Below, one piece after another: positions 9,559 to 18,671 of a stretch of 47,882 nt of DNA. The stretch is from Chloroflexota bacterium (lineage in GTDB: Bacteria > Chloroflexota > Anaerolineae > Promineifilales > Promineifilaceae). The position numbers and the translations under genes are program-made. The notes under the pieces are model-generated. The model had not been told where the DNA came from. It saw only the letters and a list, made by a program, of their open reading frames with translations, and ran no database searches. Where the stretch lies: assembly GCA_029559155.1 (NCBI GenBank), contig JAKQCM010000200.1, positions 1 through 47,882 on the forward strand, written 5' to 3'. How positions within the stretch are numbered: position 1 is the first letter of the stretch; every line of letters starts with the position of its first letter.

Positions 9559-9745
9559 TCCAATGCTCCATTCTTAAACCGCCGCTGCGGTTAATCAATA
9601 AGTTGTTGACATGAAGAAGCATAATCGACCATGATGGAGATCTTATGGAGATGGCATGGAATTACCGTGCAGCCCGATCAAAAGCAGGGTGGTGGACTTG
9701 GATGTCTTCAAAATAGGCCAGCCCTACCCTTACAAAGGAAAAACG

Positions 9746-10078
9746 ATGTCAGATAACCCGAAAAACGACTTCCCCGACAAACAATGCGGCATATGTTCTG
9801 GCCTGTCGAGCGAGGAATATGCTTCTCAAAAATATGGGTGGGAACAAGACAACACTTATTTTCCGGCGGCCTCCGGCTTTCTCATCGTTGTGCGAGATTT
9901 CCAGCCCTATGGCAGCCGGAAGTTACAACTCCAACAGTGTCCCGAATGCAGCGCCTATTACCTTTACCGGAGTGACTATGAATATCTGGTTAACGGCAGC
10001 GAGGATGAGGAGTTTTTGACTCGCCTCAGTGATGAGCAGGCGGCTGAATATTTGAACCGGCCGACGCCGGAATCATGA
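9746..10078 (+). CDS. Small hypothetical protein with two CxxC-type motifs (possible zinc ribbon)
   Basis: CGIC...CPEC spacing; ATG at 9746 preceded by AAAGGAA. Confidence 0.6.
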   Translation: MSDNPKNDFPDKQCGICSGLSSEEYASQKYGWEQDNTYFPAASGFLIVVRDFQPYGSRKLQLQQCPECSAYYLYRSDYEYLVNGSEDEEFLTRLSDEQAAEYLNRPTPES

Positions 10079-10288
10079 ATTAACAAACAGTTGGCATGAA
10101 GGTGTGCGCCGCGTCACAAAGAAGCCCTCGCTGGCAATTGTGCGCTATTCATGGCCGATTTTGCCGACACTTTTTGGGGGAACCCCGTTATATCGTTGGC
10201 CTTAAGCGTCGATGTCGGCGCCGGCAGGATACAAACGAGCGGGGCATGGAACTGAATCACCGTAAACTTGGCCGTTGGCGCGGGCAGG

Positions 10289-11269
10289 TCAGGGAACAAC
10301 AGCCTCGGCGGGAAGTCCATTATTCAAGCGCTGTAGAGCGGTGATGGCTTCCTGGCCATCCGGGCGAAGCTCAATGGCGCGCTTGAGGTCGGCTTTGGCT
10401 TCTTCTGACTGTTGGGCGGCGGAAAGCTGGTAAGCCCGGTAAAGATAAGCTGCATACAGCCGCGTTTGCATATCAAAATCGTCGGGAGTCAGGAGCAAAA
10501 TTTGCTCCAAAATGCGGATCGCTTCGGACCAGTTTTCGGCCATCCAGGGTTCGTAGAGGCTGTTAACCAGCGTTGTCAGGTCGGCCGTCGGCGCGGCGTT
10601 GATGGCTGCTGATGCGCCATTAACGGCCGTTCCACTTACGCCGTTAGGTGATATTTCCATTAATGGCGCTGCTTCGGGGGCCGCGCCGGTAGCCAGAGGC
10701 GACGTATAAAGAGCCAGACTCATGTCCAGTGTGGATTGTCCTTCCCCTTGGGCAAGCCTAACGTCTTTCAAGGATACGCCAGGCCAGGTGGTCTCCTGAA
10801 AACGGCCGAGAAAATCCAACAATTGCAGCACAGGTCCTGTCATCTGCACGGCGAACGACTGCACGCTGTACAAAGCGTCGGGGGCAACCGGCTCGGCCGC
10901 AGATTGCGCATGCAAACCGGTGATGGTGACGCTGCTGCTGGCCGCATACCGGTAAAGGCTGTCTAAAATGGCCGCTGCCTGAGCTTCGCTTAAAAACGCG
11001 CCGCTTGTGGCGTTAAGTTTCGTCTGAGAATCGGTCAGTTGTGCTTGCAGCGCGGCTGCCGAATCTTGTTGCGCCTGTTCACCCTGGTGCGTGGTTTGCT
11101 GCATGGCTAAGACCTGGGCAGCCAATTCCTGTCGCGCCGCCCATTGGGGCAGCACGTTAGCAGAAAGGAAATAGGCAAACCAAATCAGAGTAATGGTGAT
11201 GAAAGCGATTGCCAAAACAGACAACATGTTACTGCGGATCGTGTCGCGTAAATCGTATAAAACGTCCAT
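10289..11269 (-). CDS. PilO-like membrane protein with C-terminal TPR region
   Basis: Short cytoplasmic N-terminus, single TM (MLSVLAIAFITITLIWFAYFLSANVLP), coiled coil, ferredoxin-like PilO-type region (VQSFAVQMTGPVLQLLDFLGRFQETTWPGVSLKDV), then TPR-like repeats. Confidence 0.65.
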   Translation of the reverse strand: MDVLYDLRDTIRSNMLSVLAIAFITITLIWFAYFLSANVLPQWAARQELAAQVLAMQQTTHQGEQAQQDSAAALQAQLTDSQTKLNATSGAFLSEAQAAAILDSLYRYAASSSVTITGLHAQSAAEPVAPDALYSVQSFAVQMTGPVLQLLDFLGRFQETTWPGVSLKDVRLAQGEGQSTLDMSLALYTSPLATGAAPEAAPLMEISPNGVSGTAVNGASAAINAAPTADLTTLVNSLYEPWMAENWSEAIRILEQILLLTPDDFDMQTRLYAAYLYRAYQLSAAQQSEEAKADLKRAIELRPDGQEAITALQRLNNGLPAEAVVP

Positions 11270-11291
11270 GGGTTATGTACTCGCTGCTTCG

Positions 11292-13205
11292 TTACTGCCC
11301 CTGCAATTCGACAATGATGACAAAAGCGACGGTGTTCAGGGGGACGGCGCTGGTTAGGGGTGGGGCGATTTGCTTCGCCAGGATGAGGTGGCGGGAAACG
11401 ACCGTTTCCCGCACTCGCCCCATCGCCACAGCCAGCCCGCTTTCCTGTCCGGTCTGATTGTTGCTGACCGCCGGGGGATCTACCTGCAACGTCACTTTCA
11501 CGTCGCGGCGGCATAACGAAGCCCAGGAGAAGGTGATGGTCCCTTCATACGTGCCTTGCGGCAGCCCGGTAATGTTCGCCGTTACGTCCATCAGGCTGGG
11601 CGCGCCGCCCTGATTGGGGCTGATTTGCAGCCAGGGCGCACTGGTAACGGCCGACCAGCTCAACGTACTGTCGCCAAAGATTTGCACAGATTGGTTGGGT
11701 GGGTTGGCCCCGCCAGCGGTGGCCGGACCAAAGGCCAGCTGGTCCAGATTCAGACTCAGGGCCGGCACTTCCAAAACGGCGATGTTGTACGTGGCGCTGG
11801 GGCTGAACTGCTGCATTTTGTTGGTGATATTGGCAACGGCCGTGCCGTCTACTGACGCCGCCGGAAAACAAACCGACGAGGCAAAATTACCGGTACCCGC
11901 CGGGGAATAATCGTCGTTTTCCCATTGAGCGCCGTCCAGCGTCACGCGCAGAAAGGTATCTACGCCCAGCGCCAGGTTCGACGTGGCGACCTGATAAAAA
12001 CGACCGCCCTTGGTGATAAAACTGGCATTGTCCTGGTCTCCCTGAGGGAAGAAATTGCGCGTTTGCGTTTCGCCTACCAGGATAACGGTCGGAGTGGTTT
12101 CGTCGGGTTCAAAGGCATCGCGCAAGTCTGGGGTATTGGTGGGGTCTGGCTGGGCGGTGGGCGGCGGCGGCGTATTGGTAGCCGTTGGACCCGGCGTGGG
12201 AACCATTTCTTGCACAAAAAGCTGATAGCCCATCTGAGGCCCAAACTGCCCGCGATTGGTCACCTGGATAAAGACTTGTACATCTCCGGCAAGGCTTTGG
12301 ACGCCAATTTCTGAGGCCAGGGTTCCATCTTGCCGGTCATCGTTGACGTATACCTGGTTATTGATGGTAACAGTTAGCACTGTGTCTACGCCGGGAGAAA
12401 GGTTGGTGGTGGCAATGGTGTAGAAACGGCCGTTCTTGGCTAAAAACCAGGCGTTGTCTACATCGCCGTTGGGGTAGAAGTTGCGGGTCTGCACTTCGCC
12501 GACAAAAATGGGTTTGGCCTGGTTGTCGTCAATTTCGTAGGCGTCGCGCAAATTGGGGGTGGGGGTGATGGTGGGCACGGCCGTTGGGTTTGTCACCGGG
12601 CCGGCGCTTGTTGCTGTTGCTGCGACTGTGGTTGGTGAGGGCGCAGTTGTTGCCGTAGGCGAGGGCGACAACGTCGGCGTGATGACCGGTTGCGGTGTAG
12701 GCAGCAGGGTAATCGACTGCACCACAATCCGCGAAAACTGCCCGGAGGCTTCCAGTTCCTGGGCATAGGCGATAACGGCCGTATCATCGGCCGCTTCACC
12801 TGAAATGGTCAGGCGATTGTCTGTCTGTTCTACGCCCATTAACGTGATCTGATTGGTGTCGGTTTTGATGGCATCTACTACGGCCGGCCAATTCACATGC
12901 TGCGCGCCTGTGCTCGACTGTATGGCGGCCAAACTATCCGCCTCCGTTTGTGCTTCTGCCACTCTGGTTTGCAAGGCGTTTATCGTAGGGTCGCCTCCCA
13001 GATTGCCGATCTCGGCCATTTGCAACTGGCTTAATTCGCTCTCCAAACGTTGGGTGTCGGCCCGCACGGCCGTGGCTACCAGGTACATGGGCACAAACAA
13101 CAGCAGCAATCCCAAGGCAACCAACCACAAAATGATGGGGCGCCGGGAGTTTGTGGATGCTTGATCGTTCAGAACTTTGTCTAAATCATAAGAAGATTCG
13201 CGCAT
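11292..13205 (-). CDS. PilN-like membrane protein fused to two PPC-like domains and a BACON-like domain
   Basis: N-terminal single TM and coiled coil followed by VNWPAVVDAIKTDTNQITLMGVEQTDNRLTISGEAADDTAVIAYAQELEASGQFSRI (PilN-like); two DxxEPDE..GETQTRNFFPQGDQDNASF repeats; LSWSAVTSAPWLQISPNQGG. Confidence 0.7.
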   Translation of the reverse strand: MRESSYDLDKVLNDQASTNSRRPIILWLVALGLLLLFVPMYLVATAVRADTQRLESELSQLQMAEIGNLGGDPTINALQTRVAEAQTEADSLAAIQSSTGAQHVNWPAVVDAIKTDTNQITLMGVEQTDNRLTISGEAADDTAVIAYAQELEASGQFSRIVVQSITLLPTPQPVITPTLSPSPTATTAPSPTTVAATATSAGPVTNPTAVPTITPTPNLRDAYEIDDNQAKPIFVGEVQTRNFYPNGDVDNAWFLAKNGRFYTIATTNLSPGVDTVLTVTINNQVYVNDDRQDGTLASEIGVQSLAGDVQVFIQVTNRGQFGPQMGYQLFVQEMVPTPGPTATNTPPPPTAQPDPTNTPDLRDAFEPDETTPTVILVGETQTRNFFPQGDQDNASFITKGGRFYQVATSNLALGVDTFLRVTLDGAQWENDDYSPAGTGNFASSVCFPAASVDGTAVANITNKMQQFSPSATYNIAVLEVPALSLNLDQLAFGPATAGGANPPNQSVQIFGDSTLSWSAVTSAPWLQISPNQGGAPSLMDVTANITGLPQGTYEGTITFSWASLCRRDVKVTLQVDPPAVSNNQTGQESGLAVAMGRVRETVVSRHLILAKQIAPPLTSAVPLNTVAFVIIVELQGQ

Positions 13206-13462
13206 AATGGTTACTTCACTTGAGTTGTTTTGTCTTGCCTTTTGGCAAACAAAACGCACAAACTACGCTCGCCTGGAGGCTGTTTGCAACGATTGGTAAT
13301 GTCTACAGCTCCCAGGGATTCAACCGCAAATCACAATGACCCGAAAGACAAACGTCTGCATGTGGATTAAAAAATGAATCTGGTAATCGAGAAGTATGTC
13401 ATGCTGAGGTCCTCCGAAGCATCCCACTTGTGTGGAATGACCGAGCTAGAGAGATTCTTTGC

Positions 13463-13498
13463 TCCGAAGACTGCGCTCTGTCCGAAGACTGCGCTCTG
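13463..13498. repeat. 18-bp tandem direct repeat (TCCGAAGACTGCGCTCTG x2) within an intergenic repeat-like segment
   Basis: Two adjacent identical 18-mers read directly. Confidence 0.9.
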
Positions 13499-13663
13499 AG
13501 TGACCTGTTCATTACCTACCTGATTATTTTCTAAAAGAGTAACCAGACGTTTGTCTCCTTTGGCGGAAGTTCAACCATTATATGAATAGATTGGCGCGTA
13601 AAGCGGAAAATAAACGTGAATATTACGGGTAGGAAGCGATAAGATACGCGAGTTTGTTGCGCG

Positions 13664-14275
13664 TTAGAGAGGGGTGTAAAGGAGAGCGATGAAGACGCCG
13701 AGGGACAAAAAAGGAGCATACGGGATGTGGTAGCGACGGCCGTATCCGCGCAGCAGCAGATAGGCGGCGGCCAATCCACCCAGCCCTACACCCAGCAGCA
13801 AAGGCCACAGCACACCGGGGAAACCAAAGATCAGGCCAATCAGCGCCGCCAGTTTTACGTCGCCGCCGCCCAGGTCGCCGGGGCGCAGCCAGGCGGCCAG
13901 GACAAAAGCAGCCAAGGCCAACCCACCGCCCAATAATACGGCCGTCCAAGACTGCCTCCCATCGACCAGATGATAAGCCAGCGTCAGGGCGATGGCCGGG
14001 TACACCAGCACGTTGAGAACCAATCTGTATTTGCCGTCGATCAGGGCAATCAACAAGAAAAATGCATACAAGGCCAGAGACACCCATTGCCCGCGCAGGC
14101 CGAAGTAATAACAGACCACGGCCGTCGTCGATCCTATTACCCAGGGCAAGCCGGCAGGCTGTTTCTGTAGAATGGCCGAACGCGGCGTTTTTGCCAGACG
14201 GCACGGTAAAAAGTCGCTTAACCAATTCAACAACCAGCCCAACAAAAACCCCAGAACCAGCCATAAAAAACCCAT
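13664..14275 (-). CDS. Type IV prepilin / prearchaellin peptidase (A24 family), ArlK/PibD-like role proposed
   Basis: GGGDVKLAALIGLIFGFPGVLWPL and HIPYAPFLSLGVFIALLY motifs; polytopic. Confidence 0.88.
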   Translation of the reverse strand: MGFLWLVLGFLLGWLLNWLSDFLPCRLAKTPRSAILQKQPAGLPWVIGSTTAVVCYYFGLRGQWVSLALYAFFLLIALIDGKYRLVLNVLVYPAIALTLAYHLVDGRQSWTAVLLGGGLALAAFVLAAWLRPGDLGGGDVKLAALIGLIFGFPGVLWPLLLGVGLGGLAAAYLLLRGYGRRYHIPYAPFLSLGVFIALLYTPL

Positions 14276-14276
14276 G

Positions 14277-15314
14277 TCAGACCATCTCCTGATTCTTTTG
14301 CCGCAGTTGGCGCAGCATCTGGGCGCTGCGATCTGCCAATCGAACCATGTCTACGTCGCCCATGTTGTGCAGCAATGTTTCGTAATGGGCAAGCTTGTCG
14401 TCTTCGTCGAAGACGCTGTTTAGCAGGGTTTGAATGTCGCCGGTTGCTTCGGCGAGTAGTTTTTCGGCCGTTTCTTCAGGCGGCGGCTGATTGACGACTG
14501 GCGCGGGGGGAGTGGCTGGGTATTGCACGGCCGTTGTCTGCTGTTCGGGTGGCGGCGCGGCGGCGTTGGCCGGGTTTTGCTGCGCCTGTTTCCCGCCGCC
14601 TGCGGCCGGGGGCGCGCCGGGCTGTCTGGCCCCACCGCCACCGGCGTTTGCCTGGTCGCCGACGTTTGGTTGTGGGGTGGCGGTGGCCGCCGAGTCTGGT
14701 GGATTGCCCTGGCCAGTATTAGCGCCTGTTTCGGTTCTGGCGCTGGTTTGCCGGGCCGCGTCGTTGGAAGAAACGGCCGTTTGTTCAACTTCATCCATGG
14801 CTGTTTCCGCTTCGGCGCTGTTCAACAGGCGCAGCTCTTCTTGTTGGCGCGCTCTGGTCTGCTGCAAAATAGGAAACAAGGCCATCCCCAAAGCAGCCAA
14901 GAAGAGGCCAACGGCGGCGACGGCCGTTATCAGAATTGCTTTTTGCCCTAAAATCACATCCATCAGGCTCAAGTCTACTTGCGGCATGGCCAGCGCTTCT
15001 CCCAATGCGACGTACCGATCGCGGGCCAGAGGATCGGTCGTTTCCTGAAGCAGCATAGTCAAGGTCGCAGCCAACGCCTCATCGTCCCAGGTTGCCAGCC
15101 GGAACTGCGCCTGAGCTGCGTCGCCCGTCAGGGCATATGCTTCGGCGGCCATTGCCACGTAAGTCCGCTGATGGTCTGGCGATAGCTGCGCTGGGGCCAC
15201 GTTGGCCCACTGGACAGGCCACAACCACCAGCCAATGACCAGCCAGCCCAACAACAACCCACCGACAAAAACCAGGGGAAGGAGAAGATGAAACGGCCGT
15301 GTGGATTTAGACAT
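14277..15314 (-). CDS. Two-TM protein with long Pro/Ala/Gln-rich linker, unknown function, inside the arl locus
   Basis: TM1 LLLPLVFVGGLLLGWLVIGWWLW, TM2 ILITAVAAVGLFLAALGMALF, disordered linker, helical C-terminus; stop abuts the peptidase gene start. Confidence 0.75.
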   Translation of the reverse strand: MSKSTRPFHLLLPLVFVGGLLLGWLVIGWWLWPVQWANVAPAQLSPDHQRTYVAMAAEAYALTGDAAQAQFRLATWDDEALAATLTMLLQETTDPLARDRYVALGEALAMPQVDLSLMDVILGQKAILITAVAAVGLFLAALGMALFPILQQTRARQQEELRLLNSAEAETAMDEVEQTAVSSNDAARQTSARTETGANTGQGNPPDSAATATPQPNVGDQANAGGGGARQPGAPPAAGGGKQAQQNPANAAAPPPEQQTTAVQYPATPPAPVVNQPPPEETAEKLLAEATGDIQTLLNSVFDEDDKLAHYETLLHNMGDVDMVRLADRSAQMLRQLRQKNQEMV

Positions 15315-15422
15315 GGAGCGATGTTCCTCAGTCATCAGAAAGGGATCGATTGAAAAAAGAAACTTCCTGCCGCCCAAACTGCGCATAGTATCATTTTGCG
15401 TAAACCTTCATTCAACCTTTGC

Positions 15423-16913
15423 TCAAATGGTTAACAACTGCGCGACCAAAGGCGGCACAACCCAGAAGCTCATGCCCGACATAAAAAGCAGCACCGACAG
15501 ATAAAGCGTGAGCTTAAATTTATATCCGCCATCACTGGCGACGATCGCCATCGCGCTAATTACCGCCAACAAAACCACCATCATGATGGTAATGGCGTCC
15601 AGAAACTGCATTTGCTGCGGGTTAAAATTGGCCAGCGGCATCGCCAGGTTTTCCGAGGCCATTGCCGCCTGATCCGCCGTCATGGCAGTTTGCATCAGGA
15701 GTACAAAGTTGTGGATGATGTGCAGCACAAATACCATCAACGCGGCGACGACGATATGCATTACCAGCGTCAGCCAGGTAAATGTGCTGACTACGGTGCG
15801 TCTTTTGGCGCGCAGCATCGCAGTGCGCGAGGCAAACAGAGAGCAAAGAAACCCCACTTGTTCCGGGTCGCCGCCCAGGCGTACCGCTTCGTAAAAAATG
15901 CCGGTTGCCTGCCGAATGAGCCGGCTGCCAGTTTCGTTGCCAAAACGCTGCCAGCAAACCGTCGGGCTGACCAGAGCACGCAAGCGGGTATCTAATCGCT
16001 TTACATCGGGCTGAAGCCTGGGGAAGGAGCTGATGTCTATTTTGGTGATGGCTTCTTTGAGGGTGGTACCGGTGGACGTGGCTATGCCGCCTACCGAGCG
16101 TAAAAACGAACTGATCTCGGCGTCTTTTTTGGTTATTTCGGCGTCAGCCCGGTAGCTGACAATGCCTAAAGGCAGTAACACGGCCGATACGGCTGCCAGT
16201 ACCCACGCCTGGTTAAACCCAAGAAATATCAAAACTCCGCCCATGAGAACGGCCGTAGGGATAATCACGCGGCTTACTTGCAGGGTGCGCCGCTGGCTGT
16301 CTGACCCGATAGCCGACGGGATGATCATCTCTTCCTGTGGCGCAGCGCGCGAGAGAATCCAGGCGCCAAAGAAACCCATGATAACGGCCGTTACCACCAA
16401 CCCGGTAATCATGCCCGTGCCCATCGAATAAATCATCGTCGACACCAGATTAATGATCACAATCAGAGCCACCGAAACCACAATCGAAGAAAACGCATCC
16501 GACCACTTTTTCAACGATTCCAGGTCGCGTTCATAAGCATTGTCGTACACATTTGCCTGCACCGCCGCTTCACGGGCCAGAAAAGCGGGCAACGGCTCAC
16601 CAGACCGCATCGCGTCGGACAAACGCAGCAGAAAGCTTTTGATTTCCTCGGTAGGCGCTTTGTCGGCCACCGTGCGGCACGCTTCCGGGTAGTCGAACCG
16701 GAGTTCGTTCACCAGTAAATTGATGGCGATAAAATAATTCGCCGCCGGCGAACCGGATTCCGCAGCCATTTCAAACGTTTTGCTGCGCGAGATGCCCGCA
16801 GCGGCCGTGGCCGACATATAGGTCAACTGGTAAAACTGGTCAAAAGCCGTAACGTTTTTGAATTTATAAGAGCTTTTGGCGATGGGCTTCGGCAAGGATT
16901 TGGAAGAAGTCAT
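15423..16913 (-). CDS. arlJ: Archaellum/type IV pilus membrane platform protein, ArlJ (FlaJ)-like
   Basis: Two T2SSF-like halves with TM clusters (KFKNVTAFDQFYQLTYMSATAAAGISRSKTFEMAA...; EISSFLRSVGGIATSTGTTLKEAI); immediately follows the ArlI-like ATPase gene. Confidence 0.82.
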   Translation of the reverse strand: MTSSKSLPKPIAKSSYKFKNVTAFDQFYQLTYMSATAAAGISRSKTFEMAAESGSPAANYFIAINLLVNELRFDYPEACRTVADKAPTEEIKSFLLRLSDAMRSGEPLPAFLAREAAVQANVYDNAYERDLESLKKWSDAFSSIVVSVALIVIINLVSTMIYSMGTGMITGLVVTAVIMGFFGAWILSRAAPQEEMIIPSAIGSDSQRRTLQVSRVIIPTAVLMGGVLIFLGFNQAWVLAAVSAVLLPLGIVSYRADAEITKKDAEISSFLRSVGGIATSTGTTLKEAITKIDISSFPRLQPDVKRLDTRLRALVSPTVCWQRFGNETGSRLIRQATGIFYEAVRLGGDPEQVGFLCSLFASRTAMLRAKRRTVVSTFTWLTLVMHIVVAALMVFVLHIIHNFVLLMQTAMTADQAAMASENLAMPLANFNPQQMQFLDAITIMMVVLLAVISAMAIVASDGGYKFKLTLYLSVLLFMSGMSFWVVPPLVAQLLTI

Positions 16914-18615
16914 CAAAACCACGCACTCCTTTTTCTTTATGCAGCCGTTGAAAAACGGTTGCCCGGCGTTTCAATTCGGTATAAATCATTTTGCGTTTTT
17001 GGGGGGGAATACCCCGCCTCATGGCAATGCGCTCCTCCAGCAAGAAGCTGTTCATGTAGCCGGGAAACTCGAACGTGTCATTGGCCGGGTTCCAACGAAA
17101 AGCCTCCAGAAAGGAAAAACTTTCTGTATAAGGGTCATAGCCGATTATTTCGTTGATGCTGAGGACACGGCGAGCCATTTTTTTGTCGGCCAGGCGCACA
17201 GCCGACTGCACAATAGCCACGTTGAGGTTGTCGATGTAGGTTTTGGGCACGTTGATGGGGTCGCCGGTCAGACGCTGAATAAGCTTTTCAACAGACGCGG
17301 CGTGAAAGGTAGACATGACGCCGTGACCGGTCTGCATGGCCTGGAAAGCGATACGCCCTTCTTCGCCGCGAATCTCACCGATGATAATGCGATCCGGCCG
17401 CTGCCGCAGAGCAGCCCTGAGTAGATCGAACATGCCCACGCTGCCACCTGCGGATTCGCGCCCCATCTCGCGGGTAACTTCCCGAATCCAGTTTTTGTGG
17501 GGAACCATCACTTCAGGGGTGTCTTCGATGGTGATGATTTTGGCTTCCGGCAAAATGAAGGTGTTGATGGCGTTCAACGTCGTCGTTTTGCCGGAGGCTG
17601 TGGCCCCGACAACAAAGACATTCATCCCCTCCTCCATGATGAGTGAAAGATAGGCGGCCATGGTGTAGTCTAGTGTGCCAAATTCGATGAGTTCCAGAAT
17701 GCTGGTTGTGGAGCCGCCGAATTTACGGATGGTAAAGTTGCTGCCACGTTTGGAAATTTCACGGCCGTAGACAATGTTAATGCGCGACCCATCCGGCAAC
17801 ACGGCGTCTACAATGGGATTACGCACTGTCACCGGGCTTTTGACCCATTCACCCAGCCAGACGGCGAAATCGTCGAGTTGGTCCAGGGTTTCAAAATTGA
17901 TGGTGGTTTGCAGGCTTTTGAATATTTTGTGTTCAACGAAGATGGCCCCGACGCCGCTGCAACTGATGTCCTCTATGTAAGGGTCCAGAAGCAGCGGCTG
18001 CAATGGCCCAAGCCCAACTTTGTCGCGCAGGACGCGGTAACGCACGCCTTCTAGTTGCTGCGCGGTAACGTAAATGGGATCGGTTTTGCTTTTTTTGGCG
18101 GCGGATTTGGCGGATGGAGAACGGCCGTTTCCATTCCCATTTGCATGAGCCTGTGGCGGTTCCGTTGTACAAATCTGGTCAAGCAACTTGAGCAATATCT
18201 GCTTCTTTTCTTCTTCGTCTACAACTTCCCCAATGTCTTCGGCCCATTCCACCAGACGCTCGTCAATCTTCAACATTACCTCATCCAGATTCACCATCAC
18301 AGTGGGCTCTATCGAGACGTAATGGTCGCGAGCAGCGAAAGCGTCCGGGTAAATGTGGACAAACAAACCGCCGTCAATAGGATAAATGAGGTTGCGCCGT
18401 TCTAACAATTGCAGCTTGCGTGAAAGCGTGGGGTAATACATGGGAATTCCAATGTCGCCCAACGGAACCTGATGCAAATAATCTGCCAGGAAATCCGCCT
18501 GTTCGCAAGCGTCGCGCAGCGGCGGCGGCAGCACCATTTGCAGGCTGCATCCCACACCGTGGTTGCACTGCGCGCCACCTGTTTGAACGGGGAAAGGAAG
18601 GATTGATTGAGACAT
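16864..18615 (-). CDS. arlI: Archaellum motor ATPase, ArlI (FlaI)-like
   Basis: YGREISKRGSNFTIRKFGGST, Walker A GATASGKTTTLNAI, Asp box TIEDTPEVMVPHKNW, RQRPDRIIIGEIRGEEGRIAFQAMQTGHGVMSTFHA, N-terminal DHYVSIEPTV segment typical of archaeal ArlI. Confidence 0.9.
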   Translation of the reverse strand: MSQSILPFPVQTGGAQCNHGVGCSLQMVLPPPLRDACEQADFLADYLHQVPLGDIGIPMYYPTLSRKLQLLERRNLIYPIDGGLFVHIYPDAFAARDHYVSIEPTVMVNLDEVMLKIDERLVEWAEDIGEVVDEEEKKQILLKLLDQICTTEPPQAHANGNGNGRSPSAKSAAKKSKTDPIYVTAQQLEGVRYRVLRDKVGLGPLQPLLLDPYIEDISCSGVGAIFVEHKIFKSLQTTINFETLDQLDDFAVWLGEWVKSPVTVRNPIVDAVLPDGSRINIVYGREISKRGSNFTIRKFGGSTTSILELIEFGTLDYTMAAYLSLIMEEGMNVFVVGATASGKTTTLNAINTFILPEAKIITIEDTPEVMVPHKNWIREVTREMGRESAGGSVGMFDLLRAALRQRPDRIIIGEIRGEEGRIAFQAMQTGHGVMSTFHAASVEKLIQRLTGDPINVPKTYIDNLNVAIVQSAVRLADKKMARRVLSINEIIGYDPYTESFSFLEAFRWNPANDTFEFPGYMNSFLLEERIAMRRGIPPQKRKMIYTELKRRATVFQRLHKEKGVRGFDDFFQILAEAHRQKLL

Positions 18616-18671
18616 AATTTTTTTGTCGTATGGTTGTTTAGTAGCGTTGTCGAGTCATCCTGGCTGCCAGA

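Noticed and set aside
13664-18615. Interpreting the secretion ATPase/platform/peptidase genes as a Tad or bacterial type IV pilus system
   Set aside because: The neighbouring archaellin-, ArlF/G- and ArlH-like genes and the ArlI SKRGSNFTIRKF signature fit an archaellum better; a phylogeny is still needed.
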